Counted from the first letter of the stretch, positions 27,570 through 35,765 are shown. The stretch: 48,817 bases of DNA from Mycobacterium sp. 1554424.7 (GCF_001665295.1 NZ_LZSE01000114.1:1-48817); one strand, 5' to 3'. The notes: a model not told the origin generated them from the letters alone. Made by a program: numbers and translations.

Positions 27570-29163
27570 GGGTGGTCAGCACCAGCCCGGCGTAGTTCTG
27601 TGCGGCCACCGCGTCGCAGTGGCGCCGGTAGTTGCCGAATCCCCCGGCGTAGGGCATGAATACGCGCTTCTTGCCCTCGATGTTGGCGCCCAGGTACCAC
27701 GAGGATGCGGCCTTGGGGAACAGCGTCTGCTCGGCGGCCTGTGCGACGTGCTGCGTCCACGCCTCGGCGGCGTCGCGACGCGGCTCCACCTCGCTGAGGC
27801 CGAGGCGGCGGGCGGTCAACATCAGCTCGATCACCCAGTCGATCTGCACCTCGGCGTGCAGCACCATGTTGGCCAGCACCGACGGGCTGCCGGGCCCGCT
27901 GATGGTGAACAGGTTGGGCAGCCCCGGCACCGTCATGCCGAGAAAGGTCAGGGGGCCGTCGGCCCAGATCTCGCGCAGCGGTACTCCCCCCGGCCCGGCC
28001 GGGTCGATGCGGGTCAGCGCGCCGGTCAGCGCGTCGAAGCCGGTCGCAAAGACCAGCACATCGCAGGCGTAGGTGGCGTCGCTGGTTCGCACTCCCTCGG
28101 CGGTGACGGCGTCGATGGGCTCGCGGCGCAGGTTCACCAGCCGGACGTTGTCGCGGTTGAACGTCGCGTAATAACCGGCGTCGGTGCAGATTCGCTTGGT
28201 TCCGATCGGGTGATCGACCGGGATGAGGTCGGCGGCGACGTCGGGATCGCGGACGATTTCGCGGATCCGCTCCTCGGCGAACTGCCGGGCGATGTCGTTG
28301 GCCGCCAGATTGCTGTTCTGGTCCGGGAAGGTTTTGGCGAACAGCACGCCGCCCTCGCGCCAGCGCCGCCACAGGGCGTCGACGCGCTCGTGCGGTTCGG
28401 TCTCGACCGCCTTCTTGTGGTAGGTGCCGTGCGGCGTACCCGCTGACGCGTAGGCCGAGAGCCGGCGGCGCTCGGGATAGTCCTCCCGGATCCGTTGCTG
28501 TTCCTCGGGAGACCATGGGCGGTTGGGCATCGGGATGCTGTAGTTCGCCGACCGCTGGAAGACCACCAGTCGTTCGGCCTGGGCGGCGATGAGCGGAACC
28601 GCTTGAATGCCAGACGAACCCGTGCCGATCAGGCCGACCCGCTTGCCCCGCAGGTCCGGCTCCTCGGCGGGCCACTCGGCCGTGAAGTACACCTCGCCGG
28701 CGAAGTCGTCGAGCCCGGGGATGTCGGGGCGGTTCACCGCCGACAGGCAGCCCGTCGCGCACAGCAGAAACCGCGCGGCGTGCGTCTGGCCACCGGCGGT
28801 GCGCACATGCCAGCGCCCGTCGTCCTGGTTGAAGTCGGCACCGACCACGTCGACACCGAACCGGTAGTGGCGGCGCAGGTCGAAACGTTCGGCCACGTGA
28901 CGCAGATAGGCCAGGATCTCCGGCTGCGCGGCGAAGCGTTCGGTCCAGGTCCAGCTCTGCTGCAGCGACTCGTCGAATGAGTATGAGTAGTCGACGCTTT
29001 CGACGTCGCAGCGCGCGCCCGGGTACCGGTTCCAATACCAGGTGCCGCCCACGTCGGGGGCCGCCTCGACGCCGATCACCGACAGGTCCGCCGAGGCCGC
29101 CCGGTGTACGGCGTATAGCCCGGCGAACCCCGCGCCTATCACGATCACGTCGGAATCGGTCAT
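27562..29163 (-). CDS. FAD/NADPH-dependent Baeyer-Villiger-type monooxygenase
   Basis: The 533-residue flavoprotein has FAD motif GAGFAG (10-15), the extended BVMO motif GGTWYWNRYPGARCD (39-53), and second Rossmann motif GTGSSG (180-185). Such enzymes insert oxygen next to a ketone to give an ester or lactone. The BVMO fingerprint FxGxxxHxxxWP is present as FAGEVYFTAEWP (154-165), with Phe160 replacing His. ATG 29163 is followed by VIVIGAGFAG. The esterase stop overlaps as ATGA, so hydrolysis of the ester product is probably coupled. Confidence 0.9.
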   Translation of the reverse strand: MTDSDVIVIGAGFAGLYAVHRAASADLSVIGVEAAPDVGGTWYWNRYPGARCDVESVDYSYSFDESLQQSWTWTERFAAQPEILAYLRHVAERFDLRRHYRFGVDVVGADFNQDDGRWHVRTAGGQTHAARFLLCATGCLSAVNRPDIPGLDDFAGEVYFTAEWPAEEPDLRGKRVGLIGTGSSGIQAVPLIAAQAERLVVFQRSANYSIPMPNRPWSPEEQQRIREDYPERRRLSAYASAGTPHGTYHKKAVETEPHERVDALWRRWREGGVLFAKTFPDQNSNLAANDIARQFAEERIREIVRDPDVAADLIPVDHPIGTKRICTDAGYYATFNRDNVRLVNLRREPIDAVTAEGVRTSDATYACDVLVFATGFDALTGALTRIDPAGPGGVPLREIWADGPLTFLGMTVPGLPNLFTISGPGSPSVLANMVLHAEVQIDWVIELMLTARRLGLSEVEPRRDAAEAWTQHVAQAAEQTLFPKAASSWYLGANIEGKKRVFMPYAGGFGNYRRHCDAVAAQNYAGLVLTTRG

Positions 29164-30161
29164 GCCGACTCGCAATGGCTCGCCACGAGGAGCCCGCGCA
29201 GGTCGCCGCATATCATGTCGCGCGCCGAGGCCGCCGGCGGAAAGGATTGAATTGTCATGAAGCCGTGGAACAATCCCGGGAAATCGCGGTGCACGACCGG
29301 TACCCCCGCGCCGCGCAAGCGGTGCGCGTAGTCGCATCCCTCGCTGTGCAACGGGTCCAGGCCGGCGGTCGCGATCACCGCGGGGGGCAGGTCCCCGTGG
29401 GAATCCGCCCGGGCCGGCGCCGCCAGGTAGGGCGGGTCGACGAGCCGGTCGCCGCCGAGGTACTGGCGCCAATACCACTGCATCGCGGCGCGGGTGTTGA
29501 CGTATCCGGTGCCGTAGCGGTGGTAGCTGTCCGTGTCGAACGAGGGATCGATGGCGGGGTAGAGCAACAGCTGGGCGGCGGGCCGGGCGACGCCTCGTTC
29601 GCGGCACAAGATCGCGGTGACGGCCGCGAGATTACCGCCGGCGCTGTCGCCGGCGACGGCCGTCCGCGCCGCGTCGATGCCGAGCCCGGCCGCGTGCTCG
29701 ATCACCCAGCAGAACGACGCGAAGGCGTCGAGCGCCGCCGCCGGCGCGGGGTGCTCGGGGGCTAGCCGGTAGCCCACGGAGACGACGACGGCTTGGCTGC
29801 CGCGCGCCAGGGCGCGACAGAAGCCGTCGTGGGATTCGATGTCGCAGAACACGAACCCGCCGCCGTGATAAAAGACGATGCCGGGTCGGCGGACGGACAG
29901 CTCACCGTGCGGGTGGTAGATCCGCGCCGGGATGGCGCCCGCCGGGCCGGGGATCGCGTGGTCGATGGTGTCGCGGACGTCGCCGGCGTTGTTGACGGGC
30001 ACGCGTCGGTGGGCCACGGCGGCGCGCGCCTCGGGTGCCGTCATGGTCTCGACGCGCGGGAATCCGTCATTCAATTCGCGCAACATCGCCTGCACCGTGC
30101 CGTCAATACCGTCGATGGGGTCGTCCATGCGCGCCTCCGCCCGCACCGTCGCGCCGGTCAT
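29160..30161 (-). CDS. HSL-family alpha/beta hydrolase (esterase/lipase)
   Basis: The 333-residue hormone-sensitive-lipase-family esterase has oxyanion motif HGGGF (99-103), YRLAPEHP, nucleophile GDSAGG (Ser173), the acid in TAGLDPLHSEG, and the catalytic His in FHGFM. ATG 30161 overlaps the stop of the DUF35 gene as ATGA; the ORF continues further upstream, but within the DUF35 gene. It is sandwiched between the DUF35 and BVMO genes, and the likely job is cleaving the ester or lactone made by the BVMO. Confidence 0.92.
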   Translation of the reverse strand: MTGATVRAEARMDDPIDGIDGTVQAMLRELNDGFPRVETMTAPEARAAVAHRRVPVNNAGDVRDTIDHAIPGPAGAIPARIYHPHGELSVRRPGIVFYHGGGFVFCDIESHDGFCRALARGSQAVVVSVGYRLAPEHPAPAAALDAFASFCWVIEHAAGLGIDAARTAVAGDSAGGNLAAVTAILCRERGVARPAAQLLLYPAIDPSFDTDSYHRYGTGYVNTRAAMQWYWRQYLGGDRLVDPPYLAAPARADSHGDLPPAVIATAGLDPLHSEGCDYAHRLRGAGVPVVHRDFPGLFHGFMTIQSFPPAASARDMICGDLRGLLVASHCESA

Positions 30162-30559
30162 GCCGGCCGGTATTTCAGCAGCGTGATTCCGCTCTCGGGC
30201 AGATCGTAGAACACGGGCGTGACCCGCATGCCGATTCGGATGTCGCCCGGGTCGACGTCCACCAGTTCGGTGCTGATCCGCGGTCCGGCGTCCCATTGCA
30301 CCACCGCGGGCAGCTGCGGCACCGCGTCCGACCACGGCGGACCGGTGGGCCGGCGCGCGACCGTGAACGTGTACAGCGTTCCCGCACCGTCGATTTCGCG
30401 CCATTCCAGGTCGTCGGCGAGGGACCCGGGTGCCAGGGTGCGCGGGTAGAAGACATGGCGTCGCAGCGAGGGCGAGTACTGCACCAGGATTCGGTGCTGC
30501 GCCAGGGCGTCCCAGAAGGGCCGGGAAACGGGCGTGGGCTCGGGGATGGGGACGCTCAT
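30158..30559 (-). CDS. DUF35 OB-fold protein without zinc-ribbon cysteines (Ltp2 partner)
   Basis: The 133-residue protein starts PVSRPFWDALAQHRILVQY, the usual DUF35 opening, and continues into the OB-fold (GAGTLYTFTVARRP, then DIRIGMRVTPVFYDL). In most relatives a four-Cys zinc ribbon sits between; here the protein contains no Cys at all, and the region reads YSPSLRRHVFYPRTLAPGS. DUF35 domains bind thiolase-fold partners and are needed for Ltp2-type aldolases. It lies 2 bp after the Ltp2-like gene. In the cholesterol igr operon this domain is fused to the ChsH2 hydratase; here it is a separate gene. Confidence 0.85.
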   Translation of the reverse strand: MSVPIPEPTPVSRPFWDALAQHRILVQYSPSLRRHVFYPRTLAPGSLADDLEWREIDGAGTLYTFTVARRPTGPPWSDAVPQLPAVVQWDAGPRISTELVDVDPGDIRIGMRVTPVFYDLPESGITLLKYRPA

Positions 30560-30561
30560 TC

Positions 30562-31764
30562 CTAGTCCCCCCGGATCAGCAGCGCGACCTGTTCGCTCAT
30601 GATCCCGCCGTTGCCGGTGACGAACCCGACGTTGCAGTCGGGCACCTGCGCGTCGCCGGCCCGGCCCATGATCTGACGGGCGCCGTCCACGACATGGTGC
30701 ATGCCGCCGGCCATCCCGGCCTGGCCGAAGGACAGTTGACCGCCCGCGGTATTGAGGGGGAAGTCGCCGCGGTGGGTCAGGTCGTGGCCGGTAACCCAGG
30801 ACATCCCTTGGCCTTTCGTGCAGAAGCCGGCATCTTCCAGGCTCATCAGCACCGTGATGGTGTAGCAGTCGTAGATCGAGGCGACGTCGACATCGGATCG
30901 GCTCAGGCCCGCCATCGCGAACGCCCTGTCGGCGGCGCGCGCGATCGGCGTGCGCAGCAGGTCCTCGGCGTAGGTCGGCGTCTTGAACGCGATGTGCTCA
31001 CCGAAGCCCGTGATCCACACCGGGCGGTTGCGGCTTCGGCGCGCGATGTCGGCGTTGGCGACGAGGACCCCGGCTCCCCCGTGCACCCGCATCACCGTTT
31101 CCAGCATGTGGATGGGATCGGCGATCATCGGGCTGGACAGGACGTCGTCGACCGTGATCGGGGTTCCGTGGAAGACCGCGCCGGGGTGCGCGCACGCGTT
31201 GGTGCGCTGGTCGACCGCGATCTTGGCGACCGCGGCGGCGTCGTAGCCGAACTCGGCCGCGTAGCGCTGGGCGATCTGTGCGTACGGGGCGTTCTGGCCG
31301 ACGTTGCCGTAGGGGATCTCGAATTCGGCCTGCGGCGAGCCGTAGGTGTTCGACGACGCCCCATACCAATTCGGCGCGGGCGGCGGGCGCCGTTGGGATT
31401 GCGGCACCGACGCCGATCCCGGCACGACGGCCAGCGCCGCGTCGCAGATGCCGAGTTCCACGGCGGCCGCCGCCCGCCACACCATGCCCGCCGAGGTGGC
31501 TCCCCCCAGATCGACGCGCTCACCGAAATCCAAGGCAATGCCGAGGTATTCGCTGAGTGTGGCCGGCGCGAACATCGCCGATTCGGCCACGCCGTGGGTG
31601 AGCAGGCCGTTGACGCGGGCGGGCTCGACGCCGGCGTCCTCGATGACCAGCTTCGCCAACAATGCGTACTGGTCGAGGGCGAACCGCGGCGGCCCGCTTG
31701 GGCGCTTTTCGGCGGGCAGCTCGGCGATCCCGACGATCGCCGCTTCCCCGCGCAGCCCGGTCAC
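30562..31764 (-). CDS. Ltp2-like thiolase-fold protein (probable retro-aldolase)
   Basis: The 400-residue protein belongs to the SCP-x/Ltp thiolase group. Where thiolases have the acylated Cys (NCATG), it reads GGATS, with Gly about residue 88, so classical thiolysis is unlikely. Later segments IASIYDCYTI-like (DVASIYDCYTITVL), NTAGGQLSFGQAG and FVTGNGG match the Ltp group. Ltp2 of cholesterol degradation also lacks thiolase chemistry and cleaves 3-hydroxyacyl-CoA by retro-aldol reaction with a DUF35 partner. GTG 31764 overlaps the MaoC stop as GTGA. Confidence 0.88.
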   Translation of the reverse strand: MTGLRGEAAIVGIAELPAEKRPSGPPRFALDQYALLAKLVIEDAGVEPARVNGLLTHGVAESAMFAPATLSEYLGIALDFGERVDLGGATSAGMVWRAAAAVELGICDAALAVVPGSASVPQSQRRPPPAPNWYGASSNTYGSPQAEFEIPYGNVGQNAPYAQIAQRYAAEFGYDAAAVAKIAVDQRTNACAHPGAVFHGTPITVDDVLSSPMIADPIHMLETVMRVHGGAGVLVANADIARRSRNRPVWITGFGEHIAFKTPTYAEDLLRTPIARAADRAFAMAGLSRSDVDVASIYDCYTITVLMSLEDAGFCTKGQGMSWVTGHDLTHRGDFPLNTAGGQLSFGQAGMAGGMHHVVDGARQIMGRAGDAQVPDCNVGFVTGNGGIMSEQVALLIRGD

Positions 31765-32207
31765 GACGGCGTTCCGCGCCGGGGTAGCTCGACGGTCGCC
31801 GTTCCGGGCATCAGCACGGTGTCGTCGCGGCGGCCCGCGATCTCGAGATCCAGCAGCCCCGCGCCACTCTCGGCCAGGCGCTTGCCCGTGACCTCACCGC
31901 CGAAGCTGAGCGGCTGGCCCGGGTACGCGACGGCCCGGTTCTGCACCGAAAACGACACCAGCCGGCCGCGTCCGCCGATCCAGTCGCCGATCGCGCGGGC
32001 CAGCAGTGCGGCCTGCAGCGGGCCGTGGACGAGCACATCGTCGTAGCCCTCGACGGTGCGGGCCCACTCTTTGTCGTAGTGGATGCGGTGCCCGTTGTAG
32101 GTGGCGGCGCTGAAGAAGAACAGCTGCGTCTCGTCGACGGTGACGGTCAGCGTGGGCATGTGGTCACCGACGGCGATGTCGTCGTAGAACACCTGCTGGT
32201 CGGTCAT
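31761..32207 (-). CDS. MaoC-like hydratase subunit (ChsH1-like)
   Basis: The 148-residue single hot-dog domain protein has FFSAATYNGHRIHYDKEWA, which contains the Asn/His active-site pattern of R-type hydratases, and VLVHGPLQAALLARAIGDW, the hot-dog helix. It is like ChsH1, which pairs with ChsH2 to hydrate steroid side-chain enoyl-CoA. ATG 32207 has AGGAG upstream. It follows the other MaoC gene by 7 bp and overlaps the Ltp2-like gene. The two MaoC proteins probably form one heteromeric hydratase. Confidence 0.88.
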   Translation of the reverse strand: MTDQQVFYDDIAVGDHMPTLTVTVDETQLFFFSAATYNGHRIHYDKEWARTVEGYDDVLVHGPLQAALLARAIGDWIGGRGRLVSFSVQNRAVAYPGQPLSFGGEVTGKRLAESGAGLLDLEIAGRRDDTVLMPGTATVELPRRGTPS

Positions 32208-32214
32208 GATGCTC

Positions 32215-32715
32215 CTAAGGTCGCGCGATCATCGACGTCGACGCCTCGGCGACGAGATCGCCGTGCTGGTTGCGGTACACGGTGTGCCAGGTGACCAACA
32301 CGAATCGCCCCGAGCGGCCCTGCTTTTCGACGATGGACTCGATGGTGCGGACCATTTCGATTTCGTCGCGGTGGTACGCGGGCAGGTGAAAGGTGAAGCT
32401 CTCCCCGCCGGCCATCCGTTTGGGGGCGCGCGGAAAGGCGAGGCTGCCCGAGGCCGCGCCCGAGGATCCGTCGGGCCGCAGCCCGTCCAGGCGGGTGACG
32501 CCCAGGACCGCGTATTGCAGGAACAGCGGGGGGCAGATGATGTCGCGAAAGCCGTTGGCGCGGGCGTACTCCGGATCGAACCACAGCGGATTGTGGTCAC
32601 CGACCGCCGCGGCCCAGCGCTGCCAGTCGCGCCGGTTCACCTGGCCCGTGGCGGACGCGGCGACCGCGCCCACGCGCGACGCCGACTCGGCGTCGATCAA
32701 GGTGTCCTCATCCAC
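32215..32715 (-). CDS. MaoC-like/FAS1-type dehydratase subunit (ChsH2 N-domain-like)
   Basis: The 166-residue hot-dog protein has VNRRDWQRWAAAVGDHNPLW, the N-terminal signature of FAS1-type dehydratases, PPLFLQYAVLG, and a second part TIESIVEKQGRSGRFVLV. It corresponds to the MaoC part of ChsH2, without the DUF35 domain, which is encoded three genes downstream. GTG 32715 overlaps the acyl-CoA dehydrogenase stop by 8 bp. It likely hydrates the enoyl-CoA with its MaoC neighbour. Confidence 0.86.
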   Translation of the reverse strand: MDEDTLIDAESASRVGAVAASATGQVNRRDWQRWAAAVGDHNPLWFDPEYARANGFRDIICPPLFLQYAVLGVTRLDGLRPDGSSGAASGSLAFPRAPKRMAGGESFTFHLPAYHRDEIEMVRTIESIVEKQGRSGRFVLVTWHTVYRNQHGDLVAEASTSMIARP

Positions 32716-33829
32716 CGGCGCCCTCCTCAAGGGTGTCCTCCAGCCACGCCGCGGCGACGTCGGCTCCGCCGCCGAGCGTCGAGCCCAGCCGCGCCCGCTC
32801 GCTCCACAGGTGCAGGTCGGTCTCGGTGACATAGCCCATCCCGCCGTGCAATTGGTGGGCGTCCAGGGTGATCAGCCGGGCCGCGGCCGCGGCGTGCATG
32901 CGCGCGATCGCAGTCTGCCGGGTGGCCACGTGACCGCGCGCCAGCCAGAAGACCGCCGAGTGCGCGGCCAATCGCGCCGCGGCCAGGGCGATGTGCATGT
33001 CGGCGATCAGGTGCTGGGCCGCCTGGAACGACGCAATGGGGCGGCCGAACTGGTGACGCAGCTTGGTGTATTCCACGGTGCGTTCCAGCACGGCCTGGCC
33101 GATCCCGACCAGGTCGAGGGATCCCAGTGCGACGGCGGTGTTGGCGAGGCGGCGCAGGGCTCGCCGGTCGACATCACCCAGCAGCGCGTCGGCGTCGACG
33201 GCCACGTCGTCGAAGCGCATGGTGCACGCGCGGTGCCCGCCAGCCATCCTCAGCGGCTCGATCCTCAGGCCGCTCGCGTGCGCGTCCGCGACGAACACCA
33301 GCGTGCGCTCGCGGTCCGCGGCCGACACCACGACGACGTCGGCGAGGTCGGCGTCGCTGACGTAGTCCACCGCGCCGGAGAGCCGCCAGCCGCCACCCGG
33401 GCCGGGCTCGGCGCGCAGCGTGGGCGAGACGACGGCGGCGTCGCGCGCGTTCCACAACGCGGTGGTGCCGCGCACGCCGCCGCTCGTCAGCCCCGGCAGC
33501 CACCCGGCCTTGACACGTTGGGAGCCAAGCTGATTGATCGCCAACGCGGCCGCCACGGTGCTGTGCGCCGTCGTCGGGCACAGCGCGCGCCCGGCCTCGG
33601 TGTAGAAGATGGCGAGATCTTCGACCGATCCCCCGGAGCCGCCGTGATCTTGGGCGACCACCAACCCGAAGACGCCGGCGTCGGCCAACGCCTTCCACAG
33701 GGCGGGGGTGCTTCGGTCCGCACCGGGCTCGTCGAGGCCGCGCACCAGGCCGATCGGGCTCTCCGCCGACAGCAGCGCGCGCAACGTCGCGGCGAACTCA
33801 CGCCGCTCGGCGGTCGGTCTAACGTCCAT
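32708..33829 (-). CDS. acyl-CoA dehydrogenase, probable non-catalytic partner subunit
   Basis: The 373-residue acyl-CoA dehydrogenase fold has VVAQDHGGSGGSVEDLA near residue 60, LRHQFGRPIASFQAAQHLIAD, and the FAD-binding QLHGGMGYVTE segment. Neither usual catalytic Glu position is filled: the helix reads LGSLDLVGIGQA and the C-terminal site reads LGGGADVA. In steroid degradation such chains pair with a catalytic partner in an alpha2beta2 enzyme (FadE28/FadE29 type). It overlaps the upstream dehydrogenase gene by 11 bp. Confidence 0.9.
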   Translation of the reverse strand: MDVRPTAERREFAATLRALLSAESPIGLVRGLDEPGADRSTPALWKALADAGVFGLVVAQDHGGSGGSVEDLAIFYTEAGRALCPTTAHSTVAAALAINQLGSQRVKAGWLPGLTSGGVRGTTALWNARDAAVVSPTLRAEPGPGGGWRLSGAVDYVSDADLADVVVVSAADRERTLVFVADAHASGLRIEPLRMAGGHRACTMRFDDVAVDADALLGDVDRRALRRLANTAVALGSLDLVGIGQAVLERTVEYTKLRHQFGRPIASFQAAQHLIADMHIALAAARLAAHSAVFWLARGHVATRQTAIARMHAAAAARLITLDAHQLHGGMGYVTETDLHLWSERARLGSTLGGGADVAAAWLEDTLEEGAGG

Positions 33830-34997
33830 ACGAGGGCATCCCGTGGCCGCGCTGGGCGATGATGTCGCGCAGGACTTCGTTGGTGCCCCCGCCGAAACGC
33901 ATCAGTGGGGCGGCCCGGTACAGGCGTTCGAATTTGCCTCCCAGCGGGGCGTTTTCGCTGCGGTGGGCCAGCAGCCCGTCGGGCCCCAGGAGATCGAGCG
34001 CGAGGTCCGCGATGCGCTGGCGCAGCTCGCTGGTGAACACCTTCTCGACGCTGACCTCCACGGTCGGGATGACGCCGCTGTCCAGGATGGACGCGGCCTC
34101 GTAGCCCATGAGCGTGGCGGCCTCGACGTCGGCCTCGGCCCGCGCCAGGCGGCGGCGCAGCGCCGGGTCCTGCGCGGGCACCGTCCCGTCGCGCCGCGGC
34201 CGTCGCGCCAATTCGTGCAAGTCGTCGACGGCGCGGCGCAGATCGCCGGCGTTGGTCAGCGCGCCGCGTTCCAGGTCGAGGGCGCCGGTGATGTACGTCC
34301 AGCCCCGGTTGACCTCGCCGATCAGGTTGGTGAGCGGGACGCGCACGTCGCGGAAGTGCACCTCGTTGGTGCGATAGCCCGACCATGCGTACAGCGGCCG
34401 GATCTGCACGCCCGGGCTGTCGATCGGCACGATGATGACCGAAATCCCGCGGTGCCGAGCGGCATTCGGGTCGGTGCGCACGCACAGCCACTCGTGAGTG
34501 GCGCGCTGGGCGCCGCTGTTCCATGTCTTGGTGCCGTTGATCACCCACTCCTGGCCGTCGAGCGTCGCGCGGGTGCGCAGGTTGGCCAGGTCGGTTCCCG
34601 CGTCCGGCTCGGAATAGCCTACGGCGCAGATCATTTCGCCCCTGGCGATGGGCGGTAGCCATTCGGTCTTGTTCTGTTCGGTGCCGTGCCGCATGATCAT
34701 CGGCGCCACCGAGGTCACCGTCAGGTCGGGGCCGGGCACGCCCCAGTATTCGAACTCGCTCATCAGCAGGTGCTGATGCACGGCCCCGAGCCCGAGCCCG
34801 CCGTACTCGCGCGGCCAGTTGAGCCCGAACCAGCCCTTCTCGCCGATCTTGCGGCGAAACCGGGCCACCTCGCCGTCGGGGAATTCCAGGTCGTGCCGGG
34901 CGAGTTCGGCCCGCAGTTCCGCGGTGACGTTCGCCTGGAGGAATTCGCGAACCTCGATCAGCCACGCGCGTTGCGCGGCGTCGAGCTCGAAATCCAT
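33819..34997 (-). CDS. acyl-CoA dehydrogenase, probable catalytic subunit
   Basis: The 392-residue acyl-CoA dehydrogenase shows GWFGLNWPREYGGLGLGAVH, the flavin segment VGYSEPDAGTDLANL, WVINGTKTWNSGAQRA, and LDLERGALTNA with Glu243 in the position used as base by isovaleryl-CoA-type dehydrogenases. The C-terminus is MRFGGGTNEVLRDIIAQRG. ATG 34997 opens the nine-gene operon. It should desaturate the acyl-CoA at the alpha-beta bond together with the next gene product. The divergent TetR gene starts 160 bp away with a palindrome between. Confidence 0.92.
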   Translation of the reverse strand: MDFELDAAQRAWLIEVREFLQANVTAELRAELARHDLEFPDGEVARFRRKIGEKGWFGLNWPREYGGLGLGAVHQHLLMSEFEYWGVPGPDLTVTSVAPMIMRHGTEQNKTEWLPPIARGEMICAVGYSEPDAGTDLANLRTRATLDGQEWVINGTKTWNSGAQRATHEWLCVRTDPNAARHRGISVIIVPIDSPGVQIRPLYAWSGYRTNEVHFRDVRVPLTNLIGEVNRGWTYITGALDLERGALTNAGDLRRAVDDLHELARRPRRDGTVPAQDPALRRRLARAEADVEAATLMGYEAASILDSGVIPTVEVSVEKVFTSELRQRIADLALDLLGPDGLLAHRSENAPLGGKFERLYRAAPLMRFGGGTNEVLRDIIAQRGHGMPSYGR

Positions 34998-35107
34998 CCC
35001 GGCCCCTTTGCCCCAGACGAGTCGTGTGCCCTATCAGTGTGCTCAGGCACGAGCAGCACCGCCACATACCCCCTCCATTGACGGGTCGGCCGATCACGGC
35101 ACGCTCG

Positions 35108-35134
35108 CTGACGCCCGTCATTGACGACCGTCAG
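35108..35134. promoter_or_regulatory. 27-bp imperfect palindrome, candidate TetR operator
   Basis: The arms CTGACG and CGTCAG close a 27-bp imperfect palindrome (22 of 27 positions symmetric) built from TGACG/CGTCA units, with inner GTCA/TGAC. It lies in the divergent gap, 22 bp before the TetR start and about 110 bp before the acyl-CoA dehydrogenase start. Confidence 0.6.
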
Positions 35135-35156
35135 CAAGAAGGGTAGTTTCGCCGTC

Positions 35157-35765
35157 ATGCCCACGACGGCGCCGGTCATGAGCGCGCGGGAGGCCCAGCG
35201 GCTGCAGACGCGGGCCCGCCTGTTCGACGCCGCGGTCGCCGAGATCGCGAGCTCGGGGTTGGCGGGCACCGACGTGGCCGCGATCGCCGCGGCCGTGGGG
35301 GTGGCGCGGGGCACGTTCTATTTCCATTTCCCGACCAAGGAACACGTGCTCGTCGAGCTGGAACGCAACGAAGAGTCCAAGATCGTGGCGATGCTGGCCG
35401 CCGAGACCGGCGCGCCCGGCGACCTGAGGTCGATGCTGAACTCGCTGGTGCGCCAAGTTCTTGCGGCCGAGGAGCGGCTGGGGCCGGTCGTCTTCAGGGA
35501 CATGCTCGGGCTGCACTTCTCCGCGAGTCGCCCCGTCGAGGACGGGCCCGGCGAACATCCGCTCGCCGAGTTCGTCATCGCCGCGATCGCCGAAGCGCAG
35601 GCCGCGCGGCGGCTCTCGCGCGACGCGGACCCCGGCGACCTCGGCGTGATCTTTTTGACCGGGCTGTTCGCATTGCTGGTCACCGCAGCAACGGCGCCCC
35701 GGTCACGTGCGGCGCTCCTGGATCGATACGTCAAGACCATCGTCAACGGAATGGAGGCGTCATGA
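35157..35765 (+). CDS. TetR-family regulator, divergent from the nine-gene operon
   Basis: The 202-residue TetR protein has DNA-binding domain RLQTRARLFDAAVAEIASSG, then DVAAIAAAVGVARGTFYFHFPTKEHVL, and a helical ligand domain. ATG 35157 is taken; a TTG at 35121 would place the operator inside the coding region. It probably represses the divergent dehydrogenase/Ltp2/BVMO operon and itself through the palindrome at 35108, with a CoA ester or ketone as a plausible inducer. Its stop overlaps the next gene as ATGA. Confidence 0.9.
   Translation: MPTTAPVMSAREAQRLQTRARLFDAAVAEIASSGLAGTDVAAIAAAVGVARGTFYFHFPTKEHVLVELERNEESKIVAMLAAETGAPGDLRSMLNSLVRQVLAAEERLGPVVFRDMLGLHFSASRPVEDGPGEHPLAEFVIAAIAEAQAARRLSRDADPGDLGVIFLTGLFALLVTAATAPRSRAALLDRYVKTIVNGMEAS

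Noticed and set aside
29160-30404. Longer 414-residue form of the esterase
   Set aside because: The extra N-terminus lies inside the DUF35 gene and is not family-like; ATG 30161 with its ATGA overlap is better.
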